Below are positions 9,745 to 18,388 of a DNA stretch of 64,000 nucleotides, one piece after another (position 1 is the stretch's first letter; each line of letters starts with the position of its first letter). This DNA is from Filomicrobium sp. Lineage in GTDB: Bacteria > Pseudomonadota > Alphaproteobacteria > Rhizobiales > Hyphomicrobiaceae. The stretch spans positions 1,490,606-1,554,605 of the forward strand of contig CP051234.1 of NCBI GenBank assembly GCA_017792465.1. The letters are read 5' to 3'. A program made the translations under genes and the position numbers. The notes below the pieces were generated by a model that ran no database searches, was not told the DNA's origin, and was given only the letters and a program-made list of their open reading frames with translations.

Positions 9745-9765
9745 GGAAAGATCCGGGATCTTTCC
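9745..9765. repeat. Perfect inverted repeat in the rpsO-pnp spacer
   Basis: Arms GGAAAGATCC and GGATCTTTCC flank a single central base. There is no adjoining T tract, so it is unlikely to be a simple terminator. In E. coli the same spacer holds an RNase III processing hairpin that controls pnp, so a processing role is plausible here but only inferred. Confidence 0.55.
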
Positions 9766-9789
9766 AGATACATTGGATTTTTCTGCCTA

Positions 9790-9826
9790 AAAACAATGCG
9801 CCGGACACCCCAAAAGGTGCCGGCGC
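9790..9826 (-). terminator. Intrinsic terminator of rpsO
   Basis: On the minus strand GCGCCGGCACC pairs with GGTGTCCGGCGC (one bulged base), followed by ATTGTTTTTAG. It sits about 65 bases after the rpsO stop and would reduce read-through into pnp. Confidence 0.65.
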
Positions 9827-9889
9827 CTTATTGAAACTCTTGCGCAAATTAGCCGGCGCGGAGAATTGAGCGCATTAGGCCAAGAGCGA

Positions 9890-10159
9890 TTAGCGGCGGA
9901 TGCCGAGCTTTTCGATGATCGTCTGGTAGCGCGAGACGTCCTTGCCCTTGACGTAGTCGAGGAGCTGACGGCGCTGGGAAACGAGCTTCAAGAGGCCACG
10001 GCGGGAGTGGTTGTCCTTCTTGTGCGTCTTGAAATGCTCGGTCAGGTTGGTGATGCGCTCGGTCAGGATCGCGATCTGGACTTCCGGCGAACCGGTGTCG
10101 CCGTCCTTAGTGGCGAACGACTTCACGACTTCAGTTTTGCGCTCTGGCGTAATCGACAT
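9890..10159 (-). CDS. rpsO: 30S ribosomal protein S15
   Basis: S15 binds the central domain of 16S rRNA early in small-subunit assembly. The 89-residue product has exactly the usual length and the family signatures [22 protein letters not shown], here in the stretch around residues 16-36, and [26 protein letters not shown] lies upstream of the ATG at 10159. It sits between truB and pnp, as in most proteobacteria. Confidence 0.97.
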   Translation of the reverse strand: MSITPERKTEVVKSFATKDGDTGSPEVQIAILTERITNLTEHFKTHKKDNHSRRGLLKLVSQRRQLLDYVKGKDVSRYQTIIEKLGIRR

Positions 10160-10246
10160 CGGGCATCCTTTCTATTTGGAGAAAATTCAGGGCATCGAAG
10201 CGATGCCAGCGGCCACAGCCGGGATGTCGTCCAGCAGGGTCGCAAA

Positions 10247-10272
10247 CGTAAAACGCGGGCTTTCCGGCCCGC
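10247..10272 (-). terminator. Intrinsic terminator after truB
   Basis: On the minus strand CGCGGGC and GCCCGCG enclose a six-base loop and are followed by TTTTACGTTT. It ends the rimP-nusA-ylxR-infB-rbfA-truB unit, implying that rpsO has its own promoter or depends on read-through. Confidence 0.75.
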
Positions 10273-10345
10273 GCGAATGGGGCTTTATACACGAAATGTT
10301 CTCTCAGGCCAGCCTTTTTCTTCGTGGCTTGGCGGGCCAATTCAA

Positions 10346-11266
10346 TCACCCCAGATTGAACACGCGGGTCGGGCGCAGCTGGCCCTTCTCGGCCTCTCCC
10401 AGTGCGACAAGTTTGCCGCGGCTTGTGGCATAAAAGGCGCCGGTGAACATCGGGGCGTCGCGCCCGCGCAACAGGACCGCCTGGCCGCGCGCGAGATTTG
10501 CCGCATCGGCCGGGGTCACCTGTAGCTCGGTGAGGTCGTGGAGGGCAGCTTCGACCGGGTGCAGGAATTCTTCCAGCGCCTCAAAGCCACCTTCCTCGAA
10601 GGTCTCGGCCAATTCATCCAGCGGCACGGCGATCTCGTCGTCGAACGGTCCGACGCGCAACCGGCGCAATGCCGTGACGTGTCCGAAGCAGCCAAGCTTG
10701 CGGCCGATATCGCGGGCGATGGCGCGCACGTAGGTCCCTTTGCCGCACTCAGCCTCGAAGACGATAGACTGGTCGTCGGGCACCTCGGCGATGCGCAGAT
10801 CGTCGATGACGACGGTGCGGGCGGCGAGTTCCGGAGCTTCGCCGTCGCGGGCCAGATCATAGGCGCGCTGGCCGTCGACCTTAATCGCCGAATACTGCGG
10901 CGGGACCTGCTCGATCTCGCCGATGAAATCGTCGATGCAGTCTTCGATATCTTCGATCGTCGGGCGTTGTTCCGAGGTTCTCGTGACCTCACCTTCGCTA
11001 TCGTCGGTCGAGGTTTCTTCGCCCCAGCGCACGGTGAAGCGATAGGCTTTTTCGCCATCGACGGCGTAGGAGACGGTCTTGGTCGCTTCGCCGAACGCGA
11101 TTGGCAGGACGCCGGTTGCAAGCGGATCGAGCGTCCCGGCGTGACCTGCCTTTTGCGCATCGAAGATCCGCTTCACGGCTGCCAGGGCCTGGGTGGACGT
11201 TCGCCCCAATGGTTTGTCGAGTACGAGCCAGCCGCTGATCGGCCGGCCCTTCTTACGTCTTGCCAT
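10346..11266 (-). CDS. truB: tRNA pseudouridine(55) synthase TruB
   Basis: TruB converts uridine 55 of the tRNA T-loop to pseudouridine and acts as a tRNA chaperone. The 306-residue protein contains the catalytic motif GHAGTLDPLATGVLP with nucleophile Asp47, and KVDGQRAYDLAR further on. A C-terminal PUA-like segment (GRDAPMFTGAFYATSRGKL) follows. It is the last gene of the nusA-infB operon and is separated from rbfA by an unusual 317-bp repeat-bearing spacer. A terminator lies after its stop. Confidence 0.95.
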   Translation of the reverse strand: MARRKKGRPISGWLVLDKPLGRTSTQALAAVKRIFDAQKAGHAGTLDPLATGVLPIAFGEATKTVSYAVDGEKAYRFTVRWGEETSTDDSEGEVTRTSEQRPTIEDIEDCIDDFIGEIEQVPPQYSAIKVDGQRAYDLARDGEAPELAARTVVIDDLRIAEVPDDQSIVFEAECGKGTYVRAIARDIGRKLGCFGHVTALRRLRVGPFDDEIAVPLDELAETFEEGGFEALEEFLHPVEAALHDLTELQVTPADAANLARGQAVLLRGRDAPMFTGAFYATSRGKLVALGEAEKGQLRPTRVFNLG

Positions 11267-11271
11267 AGTTT

Positions 11272-11292
11272 TCTCTCACGGCGCTGGTCGCT
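11272..11292. repeat. 21-bp direct repeat, copy 1 (flanks tandem array)
   Basis: Bases 11272-11292 (TCTCTCACGGCG then CTGGTCGCT) recur exactly at 11484-11504. The two copies bracket the 36-bp tandem repeats and lie in the truB-rbfA spacer, suggesting an inserted or amplified segment. Confidence 0.75.
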
Positions 11293-11347
11293 CCCTTCGC
11301 TCGCTGCGCCTCCGAGGGGCGGCTTGCGCCGGGTCGCTTTGCTCCCA

Positions 11348-11455
11348 CCAACACTCGGCAGGCCGGTGTTGGATTGCTCCCTGCCAACACGCGGCAGGCC
11401 GGTGTTGGATTGCTACCTGCCAACACGCGGCAGGCCGGTGTTGGAATACTCCCGG
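11348..11455. repeat. Three contiguous 36-bp palindromic tandem repeats
   Basis: Copies at 11348-11383, 11384-11419 and 11420-11455 differ at only a few positions. Each contains CCAACAC, about eleven GC-rich bases, then GTGTTGG, so each can fold into a stem-loop on either strand. The period is a multiple of three, so all frames through it stay open and produce spurious repetitive peptides. They lie between rbfA and truB within a single transcription unit, where stem-loops could affect mRNA stability or coupling. Confidence 0.85.
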
Positions 11456-11483
11456 ACCGCCTATCGGCGGCCTCATGTTCATC

Positions 11484-11504
11484 TCTCTCACGGCGCTGGT
11501 CGCT
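11484..11504. repeat. 21-bp direct repeat, copy 2
   Basis: Identical to 11272-11292. The segment between the two copies holds the tandem palindromes. The remaining spacer up to 11583 shows nothing recognisable. Confidence 0.75.
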
Positions 11505-11583
11505 GTCGCCATTGGCAAAGCCATACACCTGGGAGCGCGGTCGAGCTGGTCCAGGCGTGATAGCTGCGAGTTCGTGTGGAACC

Positions 11584-11994
11584 TCACTCGTCGTCTTTTT
11601 CGATGTCGCGGCGGACTTCGGGACTATTGAGCAGGCTGTCGATATGGAGGGCTTCGTCGAAACGCTCATCTTCGCGGAAGCGTACGTCGGGCGCGAACTT
11701 CAGCTTCACGGCTTTGGCGAGGCTGGTGCGGATGAACTTCTTGTTGCGATCAAGGGCTGCCAGGATCGGTTTGGCGTCACCGCCGCCGAGCGGCATGACG
11801 TAGGCGGTTGCCAATTTCAGGTCCGGCGACATGCGCACTTCGGCGACCGTGATGAGGTTGTTGGACAGAACATCATCGTGGATCTCGCGGCGCGACAGAA
11901 GTTCTGCCAGCGCGTGCCGCAACATTTCTCCGACCCGCAACTGACGTTGCGAGGGTCCCTGGGAACTTGCCCCGGAATTTGTTTTTCTTGCCAT
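11584..11994 (-). CDS. rbfA: 30S ribosome-binding factor RbfA
   Basis: RbfA binds the 16S 5' helix during late 30S maturation. The 136-residue protein has the KH-like fold with [20 protein letters not shown] at the N-terminus and [19 protein letters not shown] in the centre. ATG 11994 gives the normal MARKT start and has a GGAG only three bases away. A TTG at 12003 in frame is less likely. It lies between infB and truB in the usual order. Confidence 0.93.
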   Translation of the reverse strand: MARKTNSGASSQGPSQRQLRVGEMLRHALAELLSRREIHDDVLSNNLITVAEVRMSPDLKLATAYVMPLGGGDAKPILAALDRNKKFIRTSLAKAVKLKFAPDVRFREDERFDEALHIDSLLNSPEVRRDIEKDDE

Positions 11995-12132
11995 TGTCTC
12001 CAAAAGCCCTACCGGGGTTGGACCGGCTGAAGGCTCCTAATCTTTATGCAAAAATCTTGACGCGACCGTCAAAAGGTTGGCCGCCGAGTAACGAGCCCGG
12101 CGGCCAATAATCCGTTCTACCTCACACCTCGA

Positions 12133-14904
12133 TTAGTCGAGCGTGCGGGCCACTTCCTCGACCTGGAAGCATTCGATCACATCGCCTTCGCGAAGGTCCT
12201 GATAGTTCGCAAACGACATCCCGCATTCCTGTCCGGCGGGGACTTCCTTGGCGTCGTCCTTGAAGCGCTTGAGCATCGACAGCGTGCCTTCGTGGATGAC
12301 GACGTCGTCGCGGATCAAGCGAACCTTGGCGCCGCGCTCGACCTTGCCTTCCGTCACACGGCAACCGGCGACCTTGCCGACCTTGGTGATGTTGAAGACC
12401 TGCAGGATCTCGGCGTTGCCGAGGAAGATCTCGCGGATCGTCGGTTCCAGCAGGCCGGACATCGCAGCTTTGATGTCGTCGACCAGATCGTAGATGATGT
12501 TGTAGTAGCGGATCTCGACGCCCTGTTGGTCGGCCGCCTGCTTAGCCTGCGTGTTGGCGCGGACGTTGAAGCCGACGATGACGGCGTTCGACGCATTGGC
12601 GAGCACAACGTCGGATTCGGTGATACCGCCAACGCCGGTGTGCACCAAGCGGGCCTGGACTTCGTCCGTGCCGAGCTTCTTCAACGCTCCCGAGATGGCT
12701 TCGACCGAGCCCTGCACGTCGCCCTTTACGAGCACTGGCAGCTCTTTCAGATCGGCGTCGTCTTTCAACGACTGCATCATCTGTTCGAGCGTGCGCGGCG
12801 TCCCGGCGGTGCCGAGTTTCTCGCGACGCTTGCGGTCGCGATATTCGGTGATCTCGCGGGCGCGGGCTTCGCTTTCGACAACGGCGAACTGGTCGCCAGC
12901 TTCGGGTGCCGAGTCGAAGCCCAGGACTTCGACAGGAACCGAAGGGCCGGCTTTCGCGACGTTCTTGCCGTGATCGTCAATCAAGGCGCGGACACGTCCC
13001 CAGGATTGACCGGCGACGATGATATCGCCGACACTCAAGGTGCCGCGCTGAACGAGAACTGTTCCGACCGGACCGCGGCCACGCTCAAGCTTGGCTTCGA
13101 TGATGATGCCATCGGCGCGGCGATCCGGATTGGCACGCAGTTCGAGCAATTCGGACTGCAGCGTGATCGCTTCGAGGAGCTTGTCGAGGTTCGTGCGCTT
13201 CAAAGCCGAGACTTCGACTTCGAGCGTTTCACCCGACATGCTTTCGACAACGATCTCGTGCTGCAGAAGCTCGGTGCGGACGCGGCTCGGATCGGCGTTC
13301 GGCTTGTCGATCTTGTTGATCGCAACGATGATCGGCACCTCAGCCGCCTTGGCGTGGTTGATGGCCTCGATCGTCTGAGGCATGACGCCGTCATCTGCGG
13401 CGACGACCAAGACGACGATATCCGTCACCTTTGCGCCGCGGGCACGCATCGCGGTGAATGCGGCGTGGCCTGGCGTATCGATGAAGGTGATCTTGTTACC
13501 CGAACCGGTCTGGACCTGATAGGCGCCGATGTGCTGAGTAATGCCGCCAGCTTCGCCGGAGACGACGTTGGCTGAGCGCAGAGCATCAAGAAGCGACGTC
13601 TTACCGTGGTCGACGTGGCCCATGATGGTAACGACAGGCGCACGCGGCAGCGCTTCACCGCCGTCGTCCTCGATATCGATGAAGCCTGTTTCAACGTCGG
13701 CCTCGGAGACGCGCTTGGGCGTGTGGCCGAATTCGGAAACCAGCAACTCAGCCGTATCGGCATCGATGACGTCGTTGATCTTGTGCATTGCGCCCTGCTT
13801 CATCAGCAGTTTGATGACGTCGACGGCACGTTCGGTCATGCGGTTAGCGAGTTCCTGAATGGTGATCACTTCCGGAATAATGACTTCGCGGACGATCTTC
13901 TCGCGCGGCTGGGCGACGCCCATCGCCTTCATCTTTTCGCGTTCGCGCTTGCGCTTCAGCGAGGCCATCGAGCGTTCGCGCTGTTCGCGGTTGAGCAGCT
14001 GATCGACCGTCAGCTTGCCGCGCTCGCGGCGCTCGTCGCCACTGCGAGCTGGTGCCCGGGCGCCTTTGCCGCGCTTGTCCTTGCCGCGATCATCATCCTC
14101 ATCAGACGGGGCCGCCGCCGGACGGGCCGGGCGCGCGCTCTTTGTTGGCTTGAGCTCTTCCTTGGCCTCGTTGCGCTCCGGCGGAGCGGACTGCTCGACG
14201 CCAGGCAGGATGATTTCCTTCGGACGGCCGCCTTCGCGCGGGCGGAAGGCCGTATCGAGCGAACGCTTCTGGCGTGCCGGCTTGGCTGCAGGTTCCGCTT
14301 CGGCCGTTGGGTCCGATCCGGCTTTCGCCGACTTGCCTGCGCGCTTTTCCTTCTGCGGTGCGGATTGCTGCTCTTTGCCCACCGATTTGGATTGAGGCGC
14401 GGCGGCTTCAGCTGCCGGGGCATCACTGGCGGTCGCTTCCGGTGCCTTTTCCTGCGTTGCAGCAGGTGGGGCTTCAGGAGCCGGTGCCTTTTGAGCCTCA
14501 GCAGCTTCCTTCGCGGCGTCAGCGGCCGCCTGCTTTTCAGCGGCTTCCTTAGCTTTGGCAGCGTCGGCATCTTCTTGCGCTTGTTGCGATGCGCGTTCGG
14601 CTTCGGCCTTGCGTGCTTCTTCTAGCGCGCGCAAGCGTGCATCGCGCTCGCTATCGGACAGATTGCGACCGCCCGCGGCACCTTTTCTGTCGCCAGACTT
14701 ACCTCGCGTCGCGGCGCGTTCCTCGCCTGCTGCGCCGGGCTGAGCCAGCTTACGCGATTTACGTTTTTCGACGACCACCGACTTCGAGCGACCATGGCTG
14801 AAGTTCTGGCGGACGTGACCGGACTCAACCGTGCGCTGGAGCGACAACGGTTTGCGGCCGCTGCCACCGGTGTTTTTCGCGTCTGAGTCCTTCGTTTCCG
14901 ACAT
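12133..14904 (-). CDS. infB: Translation initiation factor IF-2
   Basis: IF-2 is the GTPase that brings initiator fMet-tRNA to the 30S subunit and promotes 50S joining. From ATG 14904 the product has 923 residues. The first 420 or so are a charged Ala/Glu/Lys/Pro-rich region ending in an IF2_N segment ([20 protein letters not shown]). The G domain follows with [17 protein letters not shown] (G1), DTPGHAAF (G3) and NKIDKPN (G4), then domains II, III and the fMet-tRNA-binding domain IV. A TTG five codons upstream has a slightly better ribosome site, so the exact start is uncertain. It lies between ylxR and rbfA. Confidence 0.96.
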   Translation of the reverse strand: MSETKDSDAKNTGGSGRKPLSLQRTVESGHVRQNFSHGRSKSVVVEKRKSRKLAQPGAAGEERAATRGKSGDRKGAAGGRNLSDSERDARLRALEEARKAEAERASQQAQEDADAAKAKEAAEKQAAADAAKEAAEAQKAPAPEAPPAATQEKAPEATASDAPAAEAAAPQSKSVGKEQQSAPQKEKRAGKSAKAGSDPTAEAEPAAKPARQKRSLDTAFRPREGGRPKEIILPGVEQSAPPERNEAKEELKPTKSARPARPAAAPSDEDDDRGKDKRGKGARAPARSGDERRERGKLTVDQLLNREQRERSMASLKRKREREKMKAMGVAQPREKIVREVIIPEVITIQELANRMTERAVDVIKLLMKQGAMHKINDVIDADTAELLVSEFGHTPKRVSEADVETGFIDIEDDGGEALPRAPVVTIMGHVDHGKTSLLDALRSANVVSGEAGGITQHIGAYQVQTGSGNKITFIDTPGHAAFTAMRARGAKVTDIVVLVVAADDGVMPQTIEAINHAKAAEVPIIVAINKIDKPNADPSRVRTELLQHEIVVESMSGETLEVEVSALKRTNLDKLLEAITLQSELLELRANPDRRADGIIIEAKLERGRGPVGTVLVQRGTLSVGDIIVAGQSWGRVRALIDDHGKNVAKAGPSVPVEVLGFDSAPEAGDQFAVVESEARAREITEYRDRKRREKLGTAGTPRTLEQMMQSLKDDADLKELPVLVKGDVQGSVEAISGALKKLGTDEVQARLVHTGVGGITESDVVLANASNAVIVGFNVRANTQAKQAADQQGVEIRYYNIIYDLVDDIKAAMSGLLEPTIREIFLGNAEILQVFNITKVGKVAGCRVTEGKVERGAKVRLIRDDVVIHEGTLSMLKRFKDDAKEVPAGQECGMSFANYQDLREGDVIECFQVEEVARTLD

Positions 14905-15035
14905 TCGCAATCCGTTCAATTCGTTCCGCTGGTCCGAGTTAAGTTAACTTGTTTCGGACCGTTAATTCTGCGGCATAGTAGTATGCCGCTCCTAATAATT
15001 TCCGCGCCTTGCAGCCAAGGCCAGCGAAATGAGCA

Positions 15036-15824
15036 CTACGAGGCTGTATCCGCCGCGCGCTCCTCGTCCTCAGGTTCATCGTCAGTAGCGGCTGCTCTAG
15101 GCGGTGCAGTTGCCGGGTCGAGCCGATCCCCAGCTGCGGAAACCGCATCCAGGAACCCCGAACCCGTCCGATAACGGGTCAATCGATCAGCTTCTGCGAT
15201 AAACCGAACCGCGGCACCGCCGTCTTTGAGCGCAGCATGTACCACATTTGGCCGGCCTGTTGCCAAGCTCAAATCGTCGATAGGCAAACAATCAACGATT
15301 ACCGCTGTTTTAGCGGCGGCTGCCTGGATGGCTTTATACTTCGTATCGAGCTTTTGACGACCGCCTGCTGCTGCGTCATTTCCGTGCAGTAGCGCCGCGA
15401 CTTCACCACGTTCGATTGAAGCCGTGACTTTGTCAAACCCTGTGAGAAGCAGTCCAGCCTTATTGGCGAGTGATAACGCCTCAGTGGTGCGTTTATCCAA
15501 CAACTTTTCAACGATCTCGGGCAGATCGGGGGCCGCGGTCACCTTGCGCTTCAGACTTTTGGCAAACGCGTTGGATTTGACGGCGGCGGCGACGGTTTTC
15601 TTGTCGGCGGTCAGCCAGACGCCGCGGCCAGGGAGCTTGCCGGCGAGATCAGGGCAGATGGTGTCGTCGGGAGCGGCGACGAAACGCAGGAGTTCAAAGA
15701 CAGCGCGCTCTTGGCGTGTCACGGCGCATTGACGATGCGTGACAAGGCGCGCACGCTTGCGGCCGCCCGGCTCGGCGGCCGTGCGGTCGGTTTGCGTGAT
15801 GTCCTGCGGCGTCGCTTCCGACAC
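15036..15824 (-). CDS. YlxR (DUF448) / L7Ae-like fused RNA-binding protein
   Basis: The 262-residue product joins a YlxR/DUF448 domain at about 25-110 (HRQCAVTRQE, LLRFVAAPDDTICPDLAGKL, GRGVWLTADKKTV) to an L7Ae/YlxQ-like domain at about 115-230 (LSLANKAGLLLTGFDKV). An acidic tail follows. In Firmicutes ylxR and ylxQ are separate genes between nusA and infB; here they are one gene in the same position. A role in ribosome or RNase P RNA handling is known for relatives but not shown here. The start is GTG 15824, strongly supported by AAGGAG just upstream. It begins 26 bases after the nusA stop. Confidence 0.85.
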   Translation of the reverse strand: MSEATPQDITQTDRTAAEPGGRKRARLVTHRQCAVTRQERAVFELLRFVAAPDDTICPDLAGKLPGRGVWLTADKKTVAAAVKSNAFAKSLKRKVTAAPDLPEIVEKLLDKRTTEALSLANKAGLLLTGFDKVTASIERGEVAALLHGNDAAAGGRQKLDTKYKAIQAAAAKTAVIVDCLPIDDLSLATGRPNVVHAALKDGGAAVRFIAEADRLTRYRTGSGFLDAVSAAGDRLDPATAPPRAAATDDEPEDEERAADTAS

Positions 15825-15850
15825 TGCTTCTCCTTGCCAAGCCCGTCACG

Positions 15851-17524
15851 TCAAGACGCGCTATCTGGGGAAGAGCCCTCGCCGCTTTCGGCTGCTGGGG
15901 CTTCTTCGGTTTCGTCTGATTCAGTTGCCTCTTCAGGCTCTTCGGGTGGCGCCAGATCTTCAGCGGAAATCCAACCGGCGGCGACGCGGGCCGACATGAT
16001 CAAGTCTTCGGCGTCGGCGCGCGAGATTTCGATGCCGTCGAGGATGCCAGCATGGCGGACGGGATCGACGCCCTTTTCCTTTTTACGCTCGACCCAGCCG
16101 ACCAGTTCATCGGTGGCGCAGTCGGCGAGATCTTCCATCGTCTTGATGCCACCGCGCCCGAAGGCGACCAGCATCGCGGAATTGACGCCTTCCAGCTCGG
16201 TCAGTTCGTCGGCGACGCCCAGTTCGCGGCGCTCAGCCTCGCGCTCGGCTTCCTGCCGGTTGAGGAAATCGCGGGCGCGTTCCTGGATTTCGGTCGCCGT
16301 ATCGTCGTCGAAGCCTTCGATCTGGGCGATCTCGGAGAGATCGACAAAGGCGACTTCCTCGATCGAGGCGAAACCTTCGGTGGCGAGCAGCTGGCCGATG
16401 ACTTCGTCGACGTCGAGCTGTTCCATGAACATCGCGGAGCGTTCGTAGAACTCTTTCTGGCGGCGTTCGCTTTCTTCGGCCTCGGTCATGATGTCGATGG
16501 CCCAGCCGGTCAGCTGAGAGGCCAGGCGGACGTTCTGGCCGCGGCGGCCGATAGCGAGCGAAAGCTGGCTTTCAGGCACGACGACTTCAATCTTGTTCTC
16601 GTCTTCGTCGAGGACGACCTTGCTGACTTCGGCAGGCGCCAGGGCGTTAACGATGAATTCGGCCGGCTCCTCACGGTACTGGATGATATCGACTTTCTCA
16701 CCCTGCAGCTCGTTGACGACGGCCTGAACGCGGCTGCCGCGCATACCCACGCAGGCACCGACAGGGTCGATCGACGTGTCCTTCGAGATGACAGCGATCT
16801 TGGCGCGCGAACCGGGATCGCGGGCGACCGATTTGATCTGCACGATGCCGTCGTAGATTTCAGGAACTTCAGAAGCAAACAGTTTGCTCATGAATTCCGG
16901 ACGGGCGCGCGACAGGAAGATCTGCGGTCCGCGCTGTTCGCGGCGGACGTCGTAGATATAGGCGCGGACACGATCGCCGTAGCGGAAGTTCTCGCGCGGG
17001 ATCGTCTCGTCGCGGCGGATGATGGCTTCGGCGCGGCCCAGATCGACGATGACGTTGCCGTACTCGACGCGCTTGACGGTGCCGTTGACGATTTCGCCGA
17101 TGCGGTCCTTGTATTCGTCGAACTGCTGATCGCGCTCGGCCTCGCGGACCTTCTGCACGATGACCTGCTTGGCGTTCTGAGCGGCGACGCGGCCGAAATC
17201 GAGCGGCGGTAGGTGCTCGATCAGCTCGGTGCCGATGTCGGCTTCCGGATCGGTCTTGCGGGCGACTTCGAGCGGAATTTGGGTCGACTCGTTTTCGACG
17301 TCCTCGACGACGGTGAGGACCCGGATCAGCTTGGTTTCGCCCGTTTTGGGGTCGATCTCGCAGCGGATGTCGTTTTCTGGTCCGTAACGCGACTTAGCCG
17401 CCTTCTGGATCGCGTCCTGCATGGCGTGCAGGACGATCATCGGGTCGATCAGCTTCTCACGCGCGACTGCGTTGGCAATCTGCAAAAGCTCGAGACGGTT
17501 GGCGCTAACGCCGGCCATGCTCAT
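15851..17524 (-). CDS. nusA: Transcription termination/antitermination factor NusA
   Basis: NusA binds RNA polymerase and nascent RNA and tunes pausing, termination and antitermination. The 557-residue protein has an N-terminal polymerase-binding domain, an S1 domain (VNGTVKRVEYGNVIVDLGRA), two KH domains (VGACVGMRGSRVQAVVNELQ and SLAIGRRGQNVRLASQLTGW), then helix-hairpin-helix repeats and an acidic C-terminus (E. coli: 495). ATG 17524 is set by GGAGG at 17534-17538. The rimP stop lies only four bases upstream of the start, so the two are probably translationally linked. Confidence 0.96.
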   Translation of the reverse strand: MSMAGVSANRLELLQIANAVAREKLIDPMIVLHAMQDAIQKAAKSRYGPENDIRCEIDPKTGETKLIRVLTVVEDVENESTQIPLEVARKTDPEADIGTELIEHLPPLDFGRVAAQNAKQVIVQKVREAERDQQFDEYKDRIGEIVNGTVKRVEYGNVIVDLGRAEAIIRRDETIPRENFRYGDRVRAYIYDVRREQRGPQIFLSRARPEFMSKLFASEVPEIYDGIVQIKSVARDPGSRAKIAVISKDTSIDPVGACVGMRGSRVQAVVNELQGEKVDIIQYREEPAEFIVNALAPAEVSKVVLDEDENKIEVVVPESQLSLAIGRRGQNVRLASQLTGWAIDIMTEAEESERRQKEFYERSAMFMEQLDVDEVIGQLLATEGFASIEEVAFVDLSEIAQIEGFDDDTATEIQERARDFLNRQEAEREAERRELGVADELTELEGVNSAMLVAFGRGGIKTMEDLADCATDELVGWVERKKEKGVDPVRHAGILDGIEISRADAEDLIMSARVAAGWISAEDLAPPEEPEEATESDETEEAPAAESGEGSSPDSAS

Positions 17525-17528
17525 AACT

Positions 17529-18140
17529 TTAATCCTCCAGGTCCAATTCATCACCCGGGCTGATCGGCCCGTCTGACGCGCCAGAGCGCTTTTCTTTTTT
17601 CGCGCGGGTCAAAGCCTCGCGGATCAATTCATCGTTCAGGACGAGTTTAGCGTCCTTAATCAGTTCCAACGGCAGGCCCAAAACGGTCGGGCCGGCCTCG
17701 GGCAATTCAACTTCGATCCGGATTTCTCCGTCTTCGTATCCTTCCAGGCGTCCGCGAAAACGCTTGCGGCCATCGACCATTTCGGTCAACTCGATTTTCG
17801 CCTCGTGCCCTGACCAATCCTCGAAATCCGACGGGCGGACCAACGGCCTGTCGATCCCCGGCGAGGAAATCTCCAGCCGGTAAGCCCCCGGCACCAGATC
17901 GTGCACGTCAAAGAGGGGTGATAGCTGCTTGGAAATCGACTCGCAATCGTCAACGGTGATCGTACCGTCGGAACGCTCGGCCATGATCTGAACCGTTAAC
18001 TCGTCGCGACCTTCGACCTTTGCGCGGACCAGCCGGAATCCCAAGTCTTCCAGCACCGGCTCGACTAATTCTGCCAAGGAGGCCGCCAAACCCGTTTCCC
18101 GGACGAAGCGCTCGCTCGGCGCGACCGCATTGTCTGTCAC
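17529..18140 (-). CDS. rimP: Ribosome maturation factor RimP
   Basis: RimP is needed for 30S maturation. The 203-residue protein shows the N-terminal alpha/beta domain (LVEPVLEDLGFRLVRAKVEG, CESISKQLSPLFDV, YRLEISSPGIDRPL) and an SH3-like C-terminal half (RFRGRLEGYEDGEIRI). I set the start at GTG 18140 because AGGA lies in front and the protein then has normal length. The frame stays open upstream, but that stretch contains the leader hairpin and promoter. It is the first gene of rimP-nusA-ylxR-infB-rbfA-truB. Confidence 0.92.
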   Translation of the reverse strand: MTDNAVAPSERFVRETGLAASLAELVEPVLEDLGFRLVRAKVEGRDELTVQIMAERSDGTITVDDCESISKQLSPLFDVHDLVPGAYRLEISSPGIDRPLVRPSDFEDWSGHEAKIELTEMVDGRKRFRGRLEGYEDGEIRIEVELPEAGPTVLGLPLELIKDAKLVLNDELIREALTRAKKEKRSGASDGPISPGDELDLED

Positions 18141-18181
18141 AGATGTCCTCGCGTATCCGAACCGCCGCTTAACGGCGCCCC

Positions 18182-18219
18182 AAAAACAAAAAGAGTGGGG
18201 ACCCGCGAGGGACCCACTC
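18182..18219 (-). terminator. Intrinsic terminator or attenuator in the rimP-nusA leader
   Basis: On the minus strand GAGTGGG and CCCACTC form the base of a hairpin with a further short CCC/GGG pairing inside, followed by CTTTTTGTTTTT. It could simply end trmB transcription. A promoter-like pair at 18250-18278 lies upstream of it, however, so transcripts from there would meet this terminator before rimP, as expected for an attenuated nusA operon. Confidence 0.7.
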
Positions 18220-18249
18220 ACAGAGTTGAGATGATCATGAGCAGTTATG

Positions 18250-18278
18250 ACCTTATGGGAGCTTTGCTCAGCTTTCAA
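18250..18278 (-). promoter_or_regulatory. Candidate promoter of the rimP-nusA operon
   Basis: On the minus strand TTGAAA (complement of 18273-18278) is followed after 17 bases by TAAGGT (complement of 18250-18255). The -35 is good and the -10 moderate. The predicted start near 18243 precedes the hairpin at 18182-18219. A six-codon frame (MIISTL, ATG at 18238) ends exactly at the foot of that hairpin. Confidence 0.4.
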
Positions 18279-18388
18279 GCGGATTGTGAAAGTTTTTTGA
18301 GCTTTCTGCTGCACATAAGGCGAGCATTCGGGTCGGGTAATAGACAATTCGCAAGAATTACCGGGGCTCGGGCAGTATGGCGGTGCAT

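Noticed and set aside
11348-11455. Possible CRISPR array
   Set aside because: The three repeats are contiguous with no spacers between them, and no cas gene is present in the window.
11193-11560. Repetitive coding frames (for example TRQAGVG repeats) across the truB-rbfA spacer
   Set aside because: The 36-bp period keeps all frames open automatically. There is no start with a ribosome site, and the frames run antisense into truB.
12292-13575. 427-codon plus-strand reading frame opposite infB
   Set aside because: It is fully antisense to the conserved IF-2 G domain, has no ribosome site or recognisable domain, and reflects the GC-rich codon bias of infB. Similar long antisense frames opposite fabB, pnp, nusA, metK, maeB and the PodJ-like gene were dismissed for the same reason.
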